Part shown: piece after piece, positions 44,176 through 51,797 of the stretch | Layout: the number at the start of each line of letters is the position of its first letter | How positions within the stretch are numbered: the first letter of the stretch is position 1 | Origin: Peptostreptococcaceae bacterium pGA-8 | GTDB taxonomy: Bacteria; Bacillota; Clostridia; Peptostreptococcales; Anaerovoracaceae | DNA length: 64,000 bases | Direction of reading: 5' to 3' | Assembly (NCBI GenBank): GCA_900112915.1 | Contig: FONK01000009.1 | Location: 1 to 64,000 of the forward strand | Made by a program: the position numbers and the translations under genes | The notes under the pieces: generated by a model | What the model saw: only the letters and a program-made list of their open reading frames with translations | Told to the model about the DNA's origin: nothing | Database searches by the model: none

Positions 44176-44820
44176 TTATATTCTATTGTCCGTTCTCTTA
44201 GCTATTTGCATTCCTAATTCCTGAATAATCTGCACAAGAACTACGATTACCGCTATGGTTATCCACATGGTCTTAGCATCAAATCTGTACAACCCATAAT
44301 TCAGCGCTACGCTTCCAAGTCCGCCGCCGCCGATGAGTCCTGCCATTGCGGAGTACCCAAGAATGGTAATCATCGAAACTGCTAATCCTACCAGTAATGC
44401 AGGCTTTGCTTCCGGTATCATTACCTTTAGGATGATTTGCCAGTTGTTTGCACCCATTGCCTGGGCCGCTTCAATAACTCCGCCATCAATCTCCGTTATT
44501 GAAGCCTCCACCATTCGTGCAACGAATGGTGCCGCTGCAACCACCAGTGAAACTATGGTTGCAGTAGGCCCAATTATGGTCCCTACCAAGAATTCCGTAA
44601 AACCCTTTAATGCCAGCATCAGTATTAGAAAGGGTATGGACCTTAAGATGTTCACTCCTACTCCCAAAGCTATGTTAACAGGAGTGTTTTTTCCTATTCC
44701 GGATTTTCCTGTTACCACAAGGGCGATGCCTACCGGGAGGCCTATTGCATAAGCAAGAATAGTTGATGCAAATGTCATATATAGAGTTGTTCCTGTTTCT
44801 TCCAATAATAAATTAAACAT
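44176..44820 (-). CDS. metI: Methionine ABC transporter permease
   Basis: A 214-residue permease with five helices. MFNLLLEETGTTLYMTFAST opens the protein; the EAA loop (GGVIEAAQAMGANNWQIILK) contacts the ATPase; GLIGGGGLGSVALNYG is conserved in MetI. I use the ATG at 44820, just after GAGGAGGTGG, not the TTG at 44838. The start lies a few bases inside the metN C-terminus, giving overlap and coupled translation. Confidence 0.93.
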   Translation of the reverse strand: MFNLLLEETGTTLYMTFASTILAYAIGLPVGIALVVTGKSGIGKNTPVNIALGVGVNILRSIPFLILMLALKGFTEFLVGTIIGPTATIVSLVVAAAPFVARMVEASITEIDGGVIEAAQAMGANNWQIILKVMIPEAKPALLVGLAVSMITILGYSAMAGLIGGGGLGSVALNYGLYRFDAKTMWITIAVIVVLVQIIQELGMQIAKRTDNRI

Positions 44821-45826
44821 CTGCTCCCACCTCCTCAATTTCTTCGAACATTACGCCCTTGGATTCCAGAAATCCAATCAGCTTTCCTGCTTCCACATCA
44901 TCTAACGGAAGCTGCAATACCATCTGCCCTACTGACTCACCTTCAATGCTTTGGGTATTGGCATACATTATATTAACAGGTGCCTGACAAGCCAGAATCA
45001 TGTTTGCAATAATAGGTTCGTATGCAGAACGGCCGTTAAATACAATACGAATTAGCCTCTTACCTGAAAACTTCTCTGTTCTGTTGCCACCCGGGAGAAC
45101 CAGCCTTTTTGCCGCCTCTGACTTAGGTGAAACGAAAATTTCACTAACTGCACCCTGCTCAGCGATAATGCCCTCATCTATGATTGCCACACTGTGGCAA
45201 ATTTGCTGAATTACATTCATTTCATGGGTTATTATTATCACTGTAATTCCGAATTTCTCATTTATATCCTTAAGAAGCTGCAAGATAGCCTTAGTGGTTT
45301 TAGGGTCCAAAGCACTTGTAGCCTCATCACATAGCAGCACCTTTGGATTTGTAGCCAAGGCTCTGGCAATGGCAACTCTCTGTTTTTGCCCCCCTGACAG
45401 CTGCGACGGATAGGACATTGCCCTGTCCTCAAGATCAACTACCTTCAGCAGCTCTTTTGCCCTTTTAACAGCCTTAGGTTTGGGAACACCTGCAATTTCC
45501 AGAGGGAAGCAAATGTTTTCAAGTGCCGTCCTCTGCATCAGCAGATTGAATTGCTGAAAAATCATCGAAATATCTCTTCTTTCCCTATTGAGCTCCCATT
45601 CCCTCATCTGAGTTAAGTCCTTACCCTTAAAAATTACCTTTCCTGTAGTAGGCCTTTCTAAAAGATTTATACATCTTACAAGGGTGCTCTTTCCGGCTCC
45701 GGATAAGCCGATTATTCCGAAAATGTCACCCTCCTTAACAGATAAGTTTATGTCTTTTAATGCATGCACCTTGCCGCCTTTAGTCTCGAATACCTTTCCT
45801 ACCCGCTCCAGCTTAATTATTTCCAA
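44813..45826 (-). CDS. metN: Methionine ABC transporter ATPase
   Basis: A 337-residue ATPase. Walker A GLSGAGKST, signature LSGGQKQRVAIARAL, Walker B VLLCDEATSALDP, and a C-terminal ACT-like domain (from about 255, IRIVFNGRSAYEPIIANMI) that in E. coli MetN binds methionine and inhibits transport. So transport may also be feedback-controlled. The TTG start at 45826 follows AAAGGAG. The ribosome site begins right after the T tract of the upstream terminator, so expression depends on read-through. Confidence 0.94.
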   Translation of the reverse strand: MEIIKLERVGKVFETKGGKVHALKDINLSVKEGDIFGIIGLSGAGKSTLVRCINLLERPTTGKVIFKGKDLTQMREWELNRERRDISMIFQQFNLLMQRTALENICFPLEIAGVPKPKAVKRAKELLKVVDLEDRAMSYPSQLSGGQKQRVAIARALATNPKVLLCDEATSALDPKTTKAILQLLKDINEKFGITVIIITHEMNVIQQICHSVAIIDEGIIAEQGAVSEIFVSPKSEAAKRLVLPGGNRTEKFSGKRLIRIVFNGRSAYEPIIANMILACQAPVNIMYANTQSIEGESVGQMVLQLPLDDVEAGKLIGFLESKGVMFEEIEEVGADV

Positions 45827-45842
45827 ATTTATCTCCTTTGCA

Positions 45843-45876
45843 TAAAAAAAGCAGACAACCCTATTGGTTATCTGCT
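45843..45876 (-). terminator. Attenuator terminator upstream of metN
   Basis: A perfect 11-bp stem (minus strand 5' arm AGCAGATAACC at 45866-45876; 3' arm GGTTGTCTGCT at 45850-45860) with a five-base loop and seven T. It lies between the Met-rich leader ORF and metN, so read-through is required for metNIQ expression. Confidence 0.88.
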
Positions 45877-45900
45877 AGTCTTTACATCTCACTTTTCTCC

Positions 45901-45938
45901 GATACCCCAACTAGAGGTACCTTCAATCGCAGTTAATC
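45901..45938 (-). promoter_or_regulatory. Alternative pairing region of the metN attenuator
   Basis: A hairpin of eight pairs including wobbles (45914-45921 with 45901-45908, loop 45909-45913) follows the leader stop. GATTAACTGC (45929-45938), directly after the stop codon, can pair at 8 of 10 positions with the 5' arm of the terminator (45866-45875); GGGTATC (45901-45907) can pair at 6 of 7 with 45866-45872. Either would disrupt the terminator. Pairings were drawn by eye. Confidence 0.55.
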
Positions 45939-46039
45939 TACCGGTCGAATTCATACCCTATGGAATTATCGGACTTGCACATGCACATGTCCATCATCAT
46001 TGCCATATTCATTTCCATCATTGCAAAATGCTTGTTCAT
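45938..46039 (-). CDS. Met-rich leader peptide of metNIQ
   Basis: A 33-codon ORF with Met at positions 1, 7, 8, 10, 12, 14, 15, 16, 18 and 20, so ten of the first 20 residues are methionine; two Cys follow at 19 and 21. The ATG at 46039 is preceded by GGAAAGGAAG at a suitable distance and, further up, by a near-consensus promoter. The stop (TAG, 45938-45940) is followed by alternative pairing segments and a terminator before metN. By analogy with trp and his leaders this is read as a control peptide: stalling at Met codons when Met-tRNA is scarce would favour antitermination. The peptide itself is probably not functional. Confidence 0.72.
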   Translation of the reverse strand: MNKHFAMMEMNMAMMMDMCMCKSDNSIGYEFDR

Positions 46040-46099
46040 ATGCTTATGCTTCCTTTCCAAAATTTCTGATTAACTTTTGACTTGCTAAAGTATGTGGCT

Positions 46100-46128
46100 A
46101 TATTAACACTATTATTGTGCCTTGTCAA
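46100..46128 (-). promoter_or_regulatory. Promoter of the metNIQ leader
   Basis: On the minus strand a perfect TTGACA (46123-46128), 17 bases, TAATAT (46100-46105). Transcription would start near 46093, giving a leader of about 265 bases before metN. Confidence 0.75.
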
Positions 46129-46195
46129 TATATTTTTTATATTTTTTTATCAATTTTCACAACAATTGTTTTGCAACGGTCACAGCAGCTCTCTT

Positions 46196-46816
46196 CTACA
46201 ATTTCGTAAAGCTCTTAGGGACACCTGAATCAAATTCCACCATATATCCATGACCGGGGTCAGGAATAAGCTCCCACCAAGTTTCGGTCTCCTCAGGAAA
46301 TAAGGTTAAAATCGCCATTGCCGTAACGCCACCGTGGCAAACCATAACAGTAGTAGCCGGATCCCCGCTGTGCCTGTGGGACAGCTCCTTGAGCCTATGC
46401 TTTGCAACCAGCTCCTTTACGCCACGGGAAATCCTATCTGCAAACTGATTTCTTGACTCACCGCCTGGCATCGCCACATCACCGACTTCATCGTTAACCC
46501 ATGCGTCGAAATCCTCATCATCCTTTAATTCCTCGTATGAATGGCACTCAAACTCGCCAAAATTCATCTCCTGCAGTCGGGGAATAGTATCATGCTCCCT
46601 TTCCCCGAACAGAATTTTCAGGGTTTCTTCAGTCCTCAAAAGACCCGAGGTGAAAAACTGTACGTCATCACCTGTAGGATATGGATTCTCCTCTGCCATT
46701 TCCAGAAGTCTTTCAACGCCCTCATGGGCAAGGGGAATATCACTGGCACCATAGTACCAACGCTTTTGGTTGCCCTCTGTTATTCCGTGTCTGATAAAAT
46801 ATATTCTCGATTCCAT
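46196..46816 (-). CDS. cobC: Histidine phosphatase, probable alpha-ribazole phosphatase
   Basis: A 206-residue phosphoglycerate-mutase-like phosphatase. The phosphohistidine motif is IYFIRHGITEGN, with catalytic partners in FFTSGLLRTEET and MVCHGGVTAMA. As last gene of a cobalamin operon it probably dephosphorylates alpha-ribazole 5'-phosphate (CobC) or adenosylcobalamin 5'-phosphate. Family is firm; substrate rests on context. I use the ATG at 46816, two bases after the previous stop, rather than the TTG at 46846. Confidence 0.82.
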   Translation of the reverse strand: MESRIYFIRHGITEGNQKRWYYGASDIPLAHEGVERLLEMAEENPYPTGDDVQFFTSGLLRTEETLKILFGEREHDTIPRLQEMNFGEFECHSYEELKDDEDFDAWVNDEVGDVAMPGGESRNQFADRISRGVKELVAKHRLKELSHRHSGDPATTVMVCHGGVTAMAILTLFPEETETWWELIPDPGHGYMVEFDSGVPKSFTKL

Positions 46817-46818
46817 AG

Positions 46819-47199
46819 CTACTTGACCCTTTGACCCAATCCGCAAAAAACTCGTATTACCTGATCCGCTCTTTTGCCCAGCTTTATGAGAACCCTGCCG
46901 TTTGCCTCACGCCAAGCTCTGGCTGTTTTGTCCATCGGCACCACGCCCTGAGAAACATCATCGGCAATTAAAATCTTGTCCTCCAGCAAATGCCAAATTC
47001 CATCAAGGCGCTCCACAGGATTTTCCTCTGCCGCAACACAGGCATAAGTAAATTTTTCCAAATCGGCAATTACCTTTTTAGATGTGTCCAATTCTGCCAA
47101 GTCATCCTTACAAAAAAACACATCCTTTTCATCTATTTGAAAGTTTTCCTTAGCATATGCCAGCTTTCCCTGATACGCTCCGCCAAAAATTAAAATCAC
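46819..47199 (-). CDS. Short CobU-like protein
   Basis: A 126-residue relative of adenosylcobinamide kinase/guanylyltransferase. It keeps the opening strand and a P-loop-like GGAYQGKLAY, where the usual Ser/Thr after Lys is Leu, and a C-terminal VSQGVVPMDKTARAWREANG resembling the CobU VxxGxVPxxxxxRxFRD segment. The middle part with the GMP-accepting His (RHxxxR) is missing, so bifunctional activity is unlikely. A full CobU lies two genes upstream. Possibly an accessory or regulatory paralogue. GTG start at 47199 after GGAG. Confidence 0.7.
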   Translation of the reverse strand: MILIFGGAYQGKLAYAKENFQIDEKDVFFCKDDLAELDTSKKVIADLEKFTYACVAAEENPVERLDGIWHLLEDKILIADDVSQGVVPMDKTARAWREANGRVLIKLGKRADQVIRVFCGLGQRVK

Positions 47200-47213
47200 G
47201 CTTCAAACTCCTT

Positions 47214-47257
47214 ATTAACCCGTTTTCCATTATTAACCCGGTCTTCCTCATTAACCC
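47214..47257. repeat. Three 18-base-period repeats between cobS and the CobU-like gene
   Basis: ATTAACCC occurs at 47214-47221, 47232-47239 and 47250-47257, exactly 18 bases apart (GGGTTAAT on the coding strand). The 61-base gap consists almost entirely of this repeat. Purpose unknown. Confidence 0.75.
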
Positions 47258-47260
47258 AAT

Positions 47261-48070
47261 CTATTGTATGATAGCCAAAAATACTATACCGACAATTTCA
47301 GAAAGACAAATCATATATCCTGCCACATCCCCACTCATGCCGCCCAGCTGTTTTCTTGCATAATAGCCTGTAGTGTGGGAAGCGAGAATTGCAATGTTCA
47401 TAAATAGAAACACAACTGCACATTCGTAAATATAGTTCAACCCTGAAAGAATGTGAGCATAAAAGGTAATCACCATGTATATTATAAGCTGCAGGACAAT
47501 TATTGCCACACAAGAAATCTTCTCCTTGTTGTGAAAGGTCTCTTTATATTGGCTGTGCTCCATAGGTTTATACCTGAGAACGGCCTGACCTGCAATGCTC
47601 CTGCTGACTATCGGCAAAAGAAACAGACAGTCATATATAAATCTACCTCCGAACACAATGGTAGTCAAGGCTGCATACCAGGAAATCATCAAAAGCACCA
47701 CAGAAATCACAGCAAAGGCTCCAACTCTGGAATCCTTAAGTATTCTCTGTCTATCCTCAAGGGGTCTTCTGGAAAGAATAGCGTCGGAACAGTCCATGAA
47801 CCCGTCCAAATGGAAAAATCCACTGATTAAGAAAATATACAGCATCATTCCGAGGGCTTTTATGCTATCGGAAATTTGAATGTACTGTCCAAGAAAGAAA
47901 TTTCTTTCGAGGCAAAAATACAAAAGACACCACAGACCGCCTACTACAGCTCCTACAGAGGGAAGCATGGCAAGCATGTAGTTCTTTAACCTACCGTCCC
48001 ATTTTTTGTAAGGGCATGGAAGAGCTATGAAATTTCCCCAAGCCATAAAAAACGCAGTAATTATCTTCAC
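47261..48070 (-). CDS. cobS: Adenosylcobinamide-GDP ribazoletransferase (cobalamin synthase)
   Basis: A 269-residue membrane enzyme joining adenosylcobinamide-GDP with alpha-ribazole (or its phosphate), the last step of nucleotide-loop assembly. Six or so helices; the signature FHLDGFMDCSDAILSRR holds the metal-binding Asp residues, and SRVGAFAVISVVLL follows. I choose the GTG at 48070, which overlaps the cobU stop as GTGA and has AAGGAGG ten bases upstream; the GTG at 48079 is too close to that site. Confidence 0.92.
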   Translation of the reverse strand: MKIITAFFMAWGNFIALPCPYKKWDGRLKNYMLAMLPSVGAVVGGLWCLLYFCLERNFFLGQYIQISDSIKALGMMLYIFLISGFFHLDGFMDCSDAILSRRPLEDRQRILKDSRVGAFAVISVVLLMISWYAALTTIVFGGRFIYDCLFLLPIVSRSIAGQAVLRYKPMEHSQYKETFHNKEKISCVAIIVLQLIIYMVITFYAHILSGLNYIYECAVVFLFMNIAILASHTTGYYARKQLGGMSGDVAGYMICLSEIVGIVFLAIIQ

Positions 48071-48618
48071 TTTACACACCCCTCCTTATAATAATAGTTA
48101 ATTCCGTAGCTGACCTCAATCACCTCGTCGGCAACATTTGCAAGGGCTTTATCGAGGTATGCCAACCCCTGCCTATATTTCTCTGTATACTCGTCAAACC
48201 TATCAGCATCGGAATATATGTAATCGCTAACAAACACGGCTCCATTTACAGCCTCTGCAAATTCAAGCAGCACAGGCTTGAGCTTTTCAGCTGCATTAAG
48301 ATTCATAGGCTCCCCATATGGAAACATCTCATTTGAAAGCAATGCAGTTACACTATCAACAAGAAAAACTCCATTCAGGTCAACATCCTGACGATTTAAC
48401 AGTGCCGCCGGGCTTCTACCTTCTTCCAAGGTTTTAAAACCCCAGCCGTCTCGCTCGGCAATATGTCTTTTAATTCTAGCCCTGTCCTCTTCATCCACGG
48501 GAATCATAGTCGCCACATAGTATAGCGGCACGCCTTTGGACTCTGCCATTTCCTTTGCAATATTCTGAGCAAGCATGGACTTGCCGTTTTTACATCCACC
48601 GCTGATAAAATAAACCAT
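48067..48618 (-). CDS. cobU: Adenosylcobinamide kinase / adenosylcobinamide-phosphate guanylyltransferase
   Basis: A 183-residue bifunctional enzyme. P-loop SGGCKNGKS at the start, then RIKRHIAERDGWGFKTLEE, which includes the His that carries GMP, and FLVDSVTALLSNEMF corresponding to the conserved LDCLTxxLSN region. It phosphorylates adenosylcobinamide and transfers GMP to it. The start overlaps the cobT stop by one base and the end overlaps cobS by four. The C-terminal GMP motif is divergent from Proteobacterial CobU. Confidence 0.9.
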   Translation of the reverse strand: MVYFISGGCKNGKSMLAQNIAKEMAESKGVPLYYVATMIPVDEEDRARIKRHIAERDGWGFKTLEEGRSPAALLNRQDVDLNGVFLVDSVTALLSNEMFPYGEPMNLNAAEKLKPVLLEFAEAVNGAVFVSDYIYSDADRFDEYTEKYRQGLAYLDKALANVADEVIEVSYGINYYYKEGCVK

Positions 48619-49751
48619 TAGAACAAATTCTTCTCTCTTATTTCTTCCAAATAACCGGCATCAATTGAAGCCTCATCTAAAAGCCACATTAAGTTCATTG
48701 TAGCTGTGGCTGTTTCAATAATTTTGAAGGCAATCGGACAACCGCTTCCCTCACCGAGTCTCATGCTCAAATCGAACATGGGGAAAAGTCCAAGTCTGTC
48801 CATAGCCGTTTTGTATCCTATCTCATAGGATTTGTGAGATGCAAACATAAAATCCACCGCCTTTGGATTAAGCTCCTTTGCCATATTTGCTGCCACAATA
48901 GAAATCAATCCGTCAATTACAACAGGAATTCTATATATTCCGGCAGCTAAAAACGCTCCCGTCATGGCACATAGGTCAAAGCCGCCAATTTCAGCTAAAA
49001 TTCCTATAGGGTCCATACCCTTGCATCTTTTTGCAGCCCGGTGAACAATCTCAATCTTTTTCGCTAAGCCCTCGTCCTGAAGTCCACCGCCCCGTCCAAC
49101 AACAGCTTCGGCATCAGCTCCTGTAATTGCACTCAAAACAGCCGAACTGGTTGTAGTATTGCCTATGCCCATTTCACCTATTCCGAAGAGGGTAACACCT
49201 GCGTCCTTAAAGGCCTTAACTGCATCTATACCGATTAGCATCGCCTCAACAGCCTTTTCTCTAGACATGGCAGGACCCTTAGCTAAATTGTCAGTCCCGT
49301 CAGCTAATCGTCTATTAACGATTTTATTTGTAACCTGTCCCTTTTCGTCAAGCATGGAGTCTGTATAAAGCTCCTCCGGGATTTCCATTGAAACGCCTAC
49401 ATCTATTACAAGCAGCGGAAAATCATAGTACTTAGCCATAGAGCTTACACCTGTTATTCTTCTGGTCATATTTATTGTCTGACTCAGTGTGACAGCCTGC
49501 GGTGCGGAAGCTACGCCTTCTACGACGACGCCATTATCAGCACTCATTACTACAATAGCCTGATTTTTCACATCATTTTTGATCTGTCCGGTTATACCCG
49601 CCAGCTTGACAGTAATGTCCTCAAGCTTCCCAAGACTTCCCGGCGGCTTTGCTAAATATGCCTGTCTGTCAGATGCTGCTCTCATAGCCTCCTGATCCAA
49701 GTCACCTATTGACCCGATAAGCTCCATCAACTGATTTTCTCTGCTTTTCAT
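48618..49751 (-). CDS. cobT: Nicotinate-nucleotide--dimethylbenzimidazole phosphoribosyltransferase
   Basis: A 377-residue enzyme that activates the lower-ligand base to alpha-ribazole phosphate. AYLAKPPGSLGKLEDI near residue 31, MSADNGVVVEGVA, GEMGIGNTTTSSAVL and the catalytic Glu in MRLGEGSGCPIAF are present. I use the ATG at 49751, after GAGGAGG, since upstream ATGs at 49781 and in the 49811 frame lack ribosome sites. The unusual GSGC in place of GTGA may reflect base specificity. Adjoins cobU. Confidence 0.92.
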   Translation of the reverse strand: MKSRENQLMELIGSIGDLDQEAMRAASDRQAYLAKPPGSLGKLEDITVKLAGITGQIKNDVKNQAIVVMSADNGVVVEGVASAPQAVTLSQTINMTRRITGVSSMAKYYDFPLLVIDVGVSMEIPEELYTDSMLDEKGQVTNKIVNRRLADGTDNLAKGPAMSREKAVEAMLIGIDAVKAFKDAGVTLFGIGEMGIGNTTTSSAVLSAITGADAEAVVGRGGGLQDEGLAKKIEIVHRAAKRCKGMDPIGILAEIGGFDLCAMTGAFLAAGIYRIPVVIDGLISIVAANMAKELNPKAVDFMFASHKSYEIGYKTAMDRLGLFPMFDLSMRLGEGSGCPIAFKIIETATATMNLMWLLDEASIDAGYLEEIREKNLF

Positions 49752-49767
49752 TTCTCTATTTTCCTCC

Positions 49768-50556
49768 TCAAATATATCCATTGCAGGAAAGCCATTGTGC
49801 ACAAGCGGCACATTTAGTGCTCTCCAGAGTTAGACTTACATCGTCCTCACAATTTTCCTCAATGGCTCTAAGGATTTCCCTCATATACAGAGTTCCCTCA
49901 CCTAAAGGCTGATGGGTATCCTTATCCCCTTGATTATTATGTAAATGAAAATGACCGATGCGTTTCCCCAGAATTTCAATCCACCTTGTGACGGGCAGCT
50001 CTTTTGTTGTCAAAACATTGGCATGGCCTACATCAAGGCACAGCTTAAGTCTGGGGTCGTTGAAATCGTCAACTAATTTCTTCATCATATATGGCTCATC
50101 ATCGAAAACATTTTCCACAAAAATGGTAAAGTCCGGCTTTCCCTTTAAAAATCTATCCCAAAATTTCAATGACTTTTCCAGGTGCCATTCCTTATAATAA
50201 ATCATAGGCATATAGCCTGAATGAACTACCATAGAATTGAGGTTAAGTCTGGTCGCCAGTTCCGCAGCCTCTTCAAGGCGTTCCAGCCCCATATCAACAG
50301 CTCTGTGGTCAATCGATCCCGGGCAAATTTCAGTAAATGGACCGTGGAGAATCAGATGATCAGCTCTCGATTCCTCTATGTCCCTTAAGATTCCCTCGTA
50401 TGTTCTCTCAATTTTATCGCTGTCCAGATTTTCGGAAATGCAAACATGATTTAATTCTAAGCCGATTCCAATTTCTCTGGCGACATTTATTGCAGCTTCA
50501 GAAAAAGTCGCTGCATGTAGCCGTTCTTTAAGACTAAGCTTTTTTTTATCTTCCAT
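49768..50556 (-). CDS. TIM-barrel sugar phosphate isomerase/epimerase-like protein
   Basis: A 262-residue xylose-isomerase-like TIM-barrel protein of the AP endonuclease 2 superfamily. Metal ligands are plausible in LILHGPFTEICPG, VVHSGYMP, IFVENVFDD, LCLDVGHANV and HFHLHNNQGDKDTH. It starts the cobalamin operon and just precedes cobT, so a role in lower-ligand or corrinoid metabolism is possible, but the enzyme class is too broad to assign. I use the ATG at 50556; a GTG at 50571 is an alternative. Confidence 0.8.
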   Translation of the reverse strand: MEDKKKLSLKERLHAATFSEAAINVAREIGIGLELNHVCISENLDSDKIERTYEGILRDIEESRADHLILHGPFTEICPGSIDHRAVDMGLERLEEAAELATRLNLNSMVVHSGYMPMIYYKEWHLEKSLKFWDRFLKGKPDFTIFVENVFDDEPYMMKKLVDDFNDPRLKLCLDVGHANVLTTKELPVTRWIEILGKRIGHFHLHNNQGDKDTHQPLGEGTLYMREILRAIEENCEDDVSLTLESTKCAACAQWLSCNGYI

Positions 50557-50571
50557 TTCAGGTCTTCTCAC

Positions 50572-50838
50572 CCTACCACACTTTCTCTCACTGTCTTGAG
50601 GTTAAAAAATTTCTTCTCATTAAATTCTATCACAACTTTCCTTTTAATTAAATAACCAATTAAACAGCTTTTCAACGGCTTTGAAAAATCCATAATATAT
50701 GATTATACTGCTTGTTATTGGAGTTGTTTTTTTATATAATTGGAGGTGTAGAGAGTCTTAATTTAGCCGGACCATATTTAGGCTACATTATGAAAAGAAA
50801 AGCAAATTGAAAACAAAATTTAAAAGTCAAAAGAGTAA
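50572..50838. other. Divergent intergenic region between cobalamin and DMT genes
   Basis: These 267 AT-rich bases separate the minus-strand cobalamin operon from the plus-strand transporter. A plus-strand promoter is at 50712-50740; for the minus strand TTGAAA with a TTTAAT 17 bases on (about 50650-50680) is a weak candidate. No cobalamin riboswitch core is recognisable. Confidence 0.5.
50712..50740 (+). promoter_or_regulatory. Promoter of the DMT transporter gene
   Basis: TTGTTA (50712-50717), 17 bases, perfect TATAAT (50735-50740), followed by a leader of about 115 bases. Confidence 0.65.
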
Positions 50839-50859
50839 ATGCAGAAAGGAAATTTCACC

Positions 50860-51795
50860 GTGAGTAAAAAACTACAAAGTAACATAATGCTGTTCATCAC
50901 CGCCTTCATCTGGGGCTCCGCCTTCGTTGCTCAGAAGGACGGAATGAATTACCTGGGACCCTTCGCCTTCAACGGAATTCGAACATTAATCGGAGCAGTT
51001 GTCCTGATTCCGGTTATAATGGTCTTAGGATCGGTAAACAAAAAAAGCAATCAGGCTAAAAAGCTGACTGATGAAGAAAAATCAGCTAACCGCAAACTTC
51101 TGATAATAGGGGGAATACTATGCGGACTCATTCTATTCGTAGCTTCTTCACTACAGCAGGTAGGCTTGGCCTTTGGCGCCGATGCAGGTAAATCCGGATT
51201 TATAACATCTCTGTACATTGTCCTTGTACCGCTTATCGGTGTCTTTATCGGAAAAAGAATAAGACCGATAATCTGGCTGTGCGTTGCCCTTGGTGCTGTC
51301 GGTCTATACCTATTGACAATGAAGGGAGATTTAGTCTTAGCCAAGGGAGATTTCTTTATTATGCTGTGCGCCTTGGCATTCTCAGCTCACATCCTTGTAA
51401 TCGACTATTTTTCACCGAGAACGGATGGGGTTAAGCTGTCATGTATTCAGTTCTTCGTGGCCGGCCTTGCATCCCTTGTGATAATGTCCTTCACTGAAAT
51501 GGACACAGTTTCACTGACGAACATCAAAGCGGCTGCATTCCCATTATTCTATGCAGGCGCACTGTCCTCCGGCGTTGCCTACACTCTTCAGATTGTAGCC
51601 CAAAAGCATGCCGAACCGTCAGTTGCTTCATTGATTATGAGCCTTGAATCCGTATTCGCTGTAATTTCAGGCATGGTAATTCTTGGAGAAACCATGGCAT
51701 TTAAAGAAATACTCGGCTGTATCATAATGTTTACAGCAATTATACTGGCACAGCTCCCAACAAAGGAAGAAAAACTTGCCGCAAAGGAGTCCTAA
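50860..51795 (+). CDS. EamA-family (DMT) transporter
   Basis: A 311-residue ten-helix membrane protein formed of two EamA repeats. The first starts with FITAFIWGSAFVAQKDGMN, the second near residue 160 with FFIMLCALAFSAHILVIDY; SVASLIMSLESVFAVISGMVILGE is the usual end of repeat 2. Members export amino acids and other small metabolites; the substrate is not predictable. I use the GTG at 50860 with AAAGGAAA upstream; an ATG at 50839 in frame has no ribosome site. Confidence 0.9.
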   Translation: MSKKLQSNIMLFITAFIWGSAFVAQKDGMNYLGPFAFNGIRTLIGAVVLIPVIMVLGSVNKKSNQAKKLTDEEKSANRKLLIIGGILCGLILFVASSLQQVGLAFGADAGKSGFITSLYIVLVPLIGVFIGKRIRPIIWLCVALGAVGLYLLTMKGDLVLAKGDFFIMLCALAFSAHILVIDYFSPRTDGVKLSCIQFFVAGLASLVIMSFTEMDTVSLTNIKAAAFPLFYAGALSSGVAYTLQIVAQKHAEPSVASLIMSLESVFAVISGMVILGETMAFKEILGCIIMFTAIILAQLPTKEEKLAAKES

Positions 51796-51797
51796 GC

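Noticed and set aside
45764-46069. Plus-strand ORF with a His-rich stretch (HAHVHHHCHIHFHHC) that looks like a metal-binding protein
   Set aside because: It is the antisense of the Met-rich leader: runs of ATG read as CAT (His). It has no ribosome site and lies over the metN promoter and leader.
45843-46093. SAM-I (S-box) riboswitch or Met T-box upstream of metN
   Set aside because: The leader lacks the conserved S-box core and the T-box sequence; the Met-codon ORF with alternative pairings explains it better. A covariance search would settle it.
50572-50838. Cobalamin riboswitch upstream of the cobalamin operon
   Set aside because: No GCCACTG-type core or associated stems can be seen on the minus strand.
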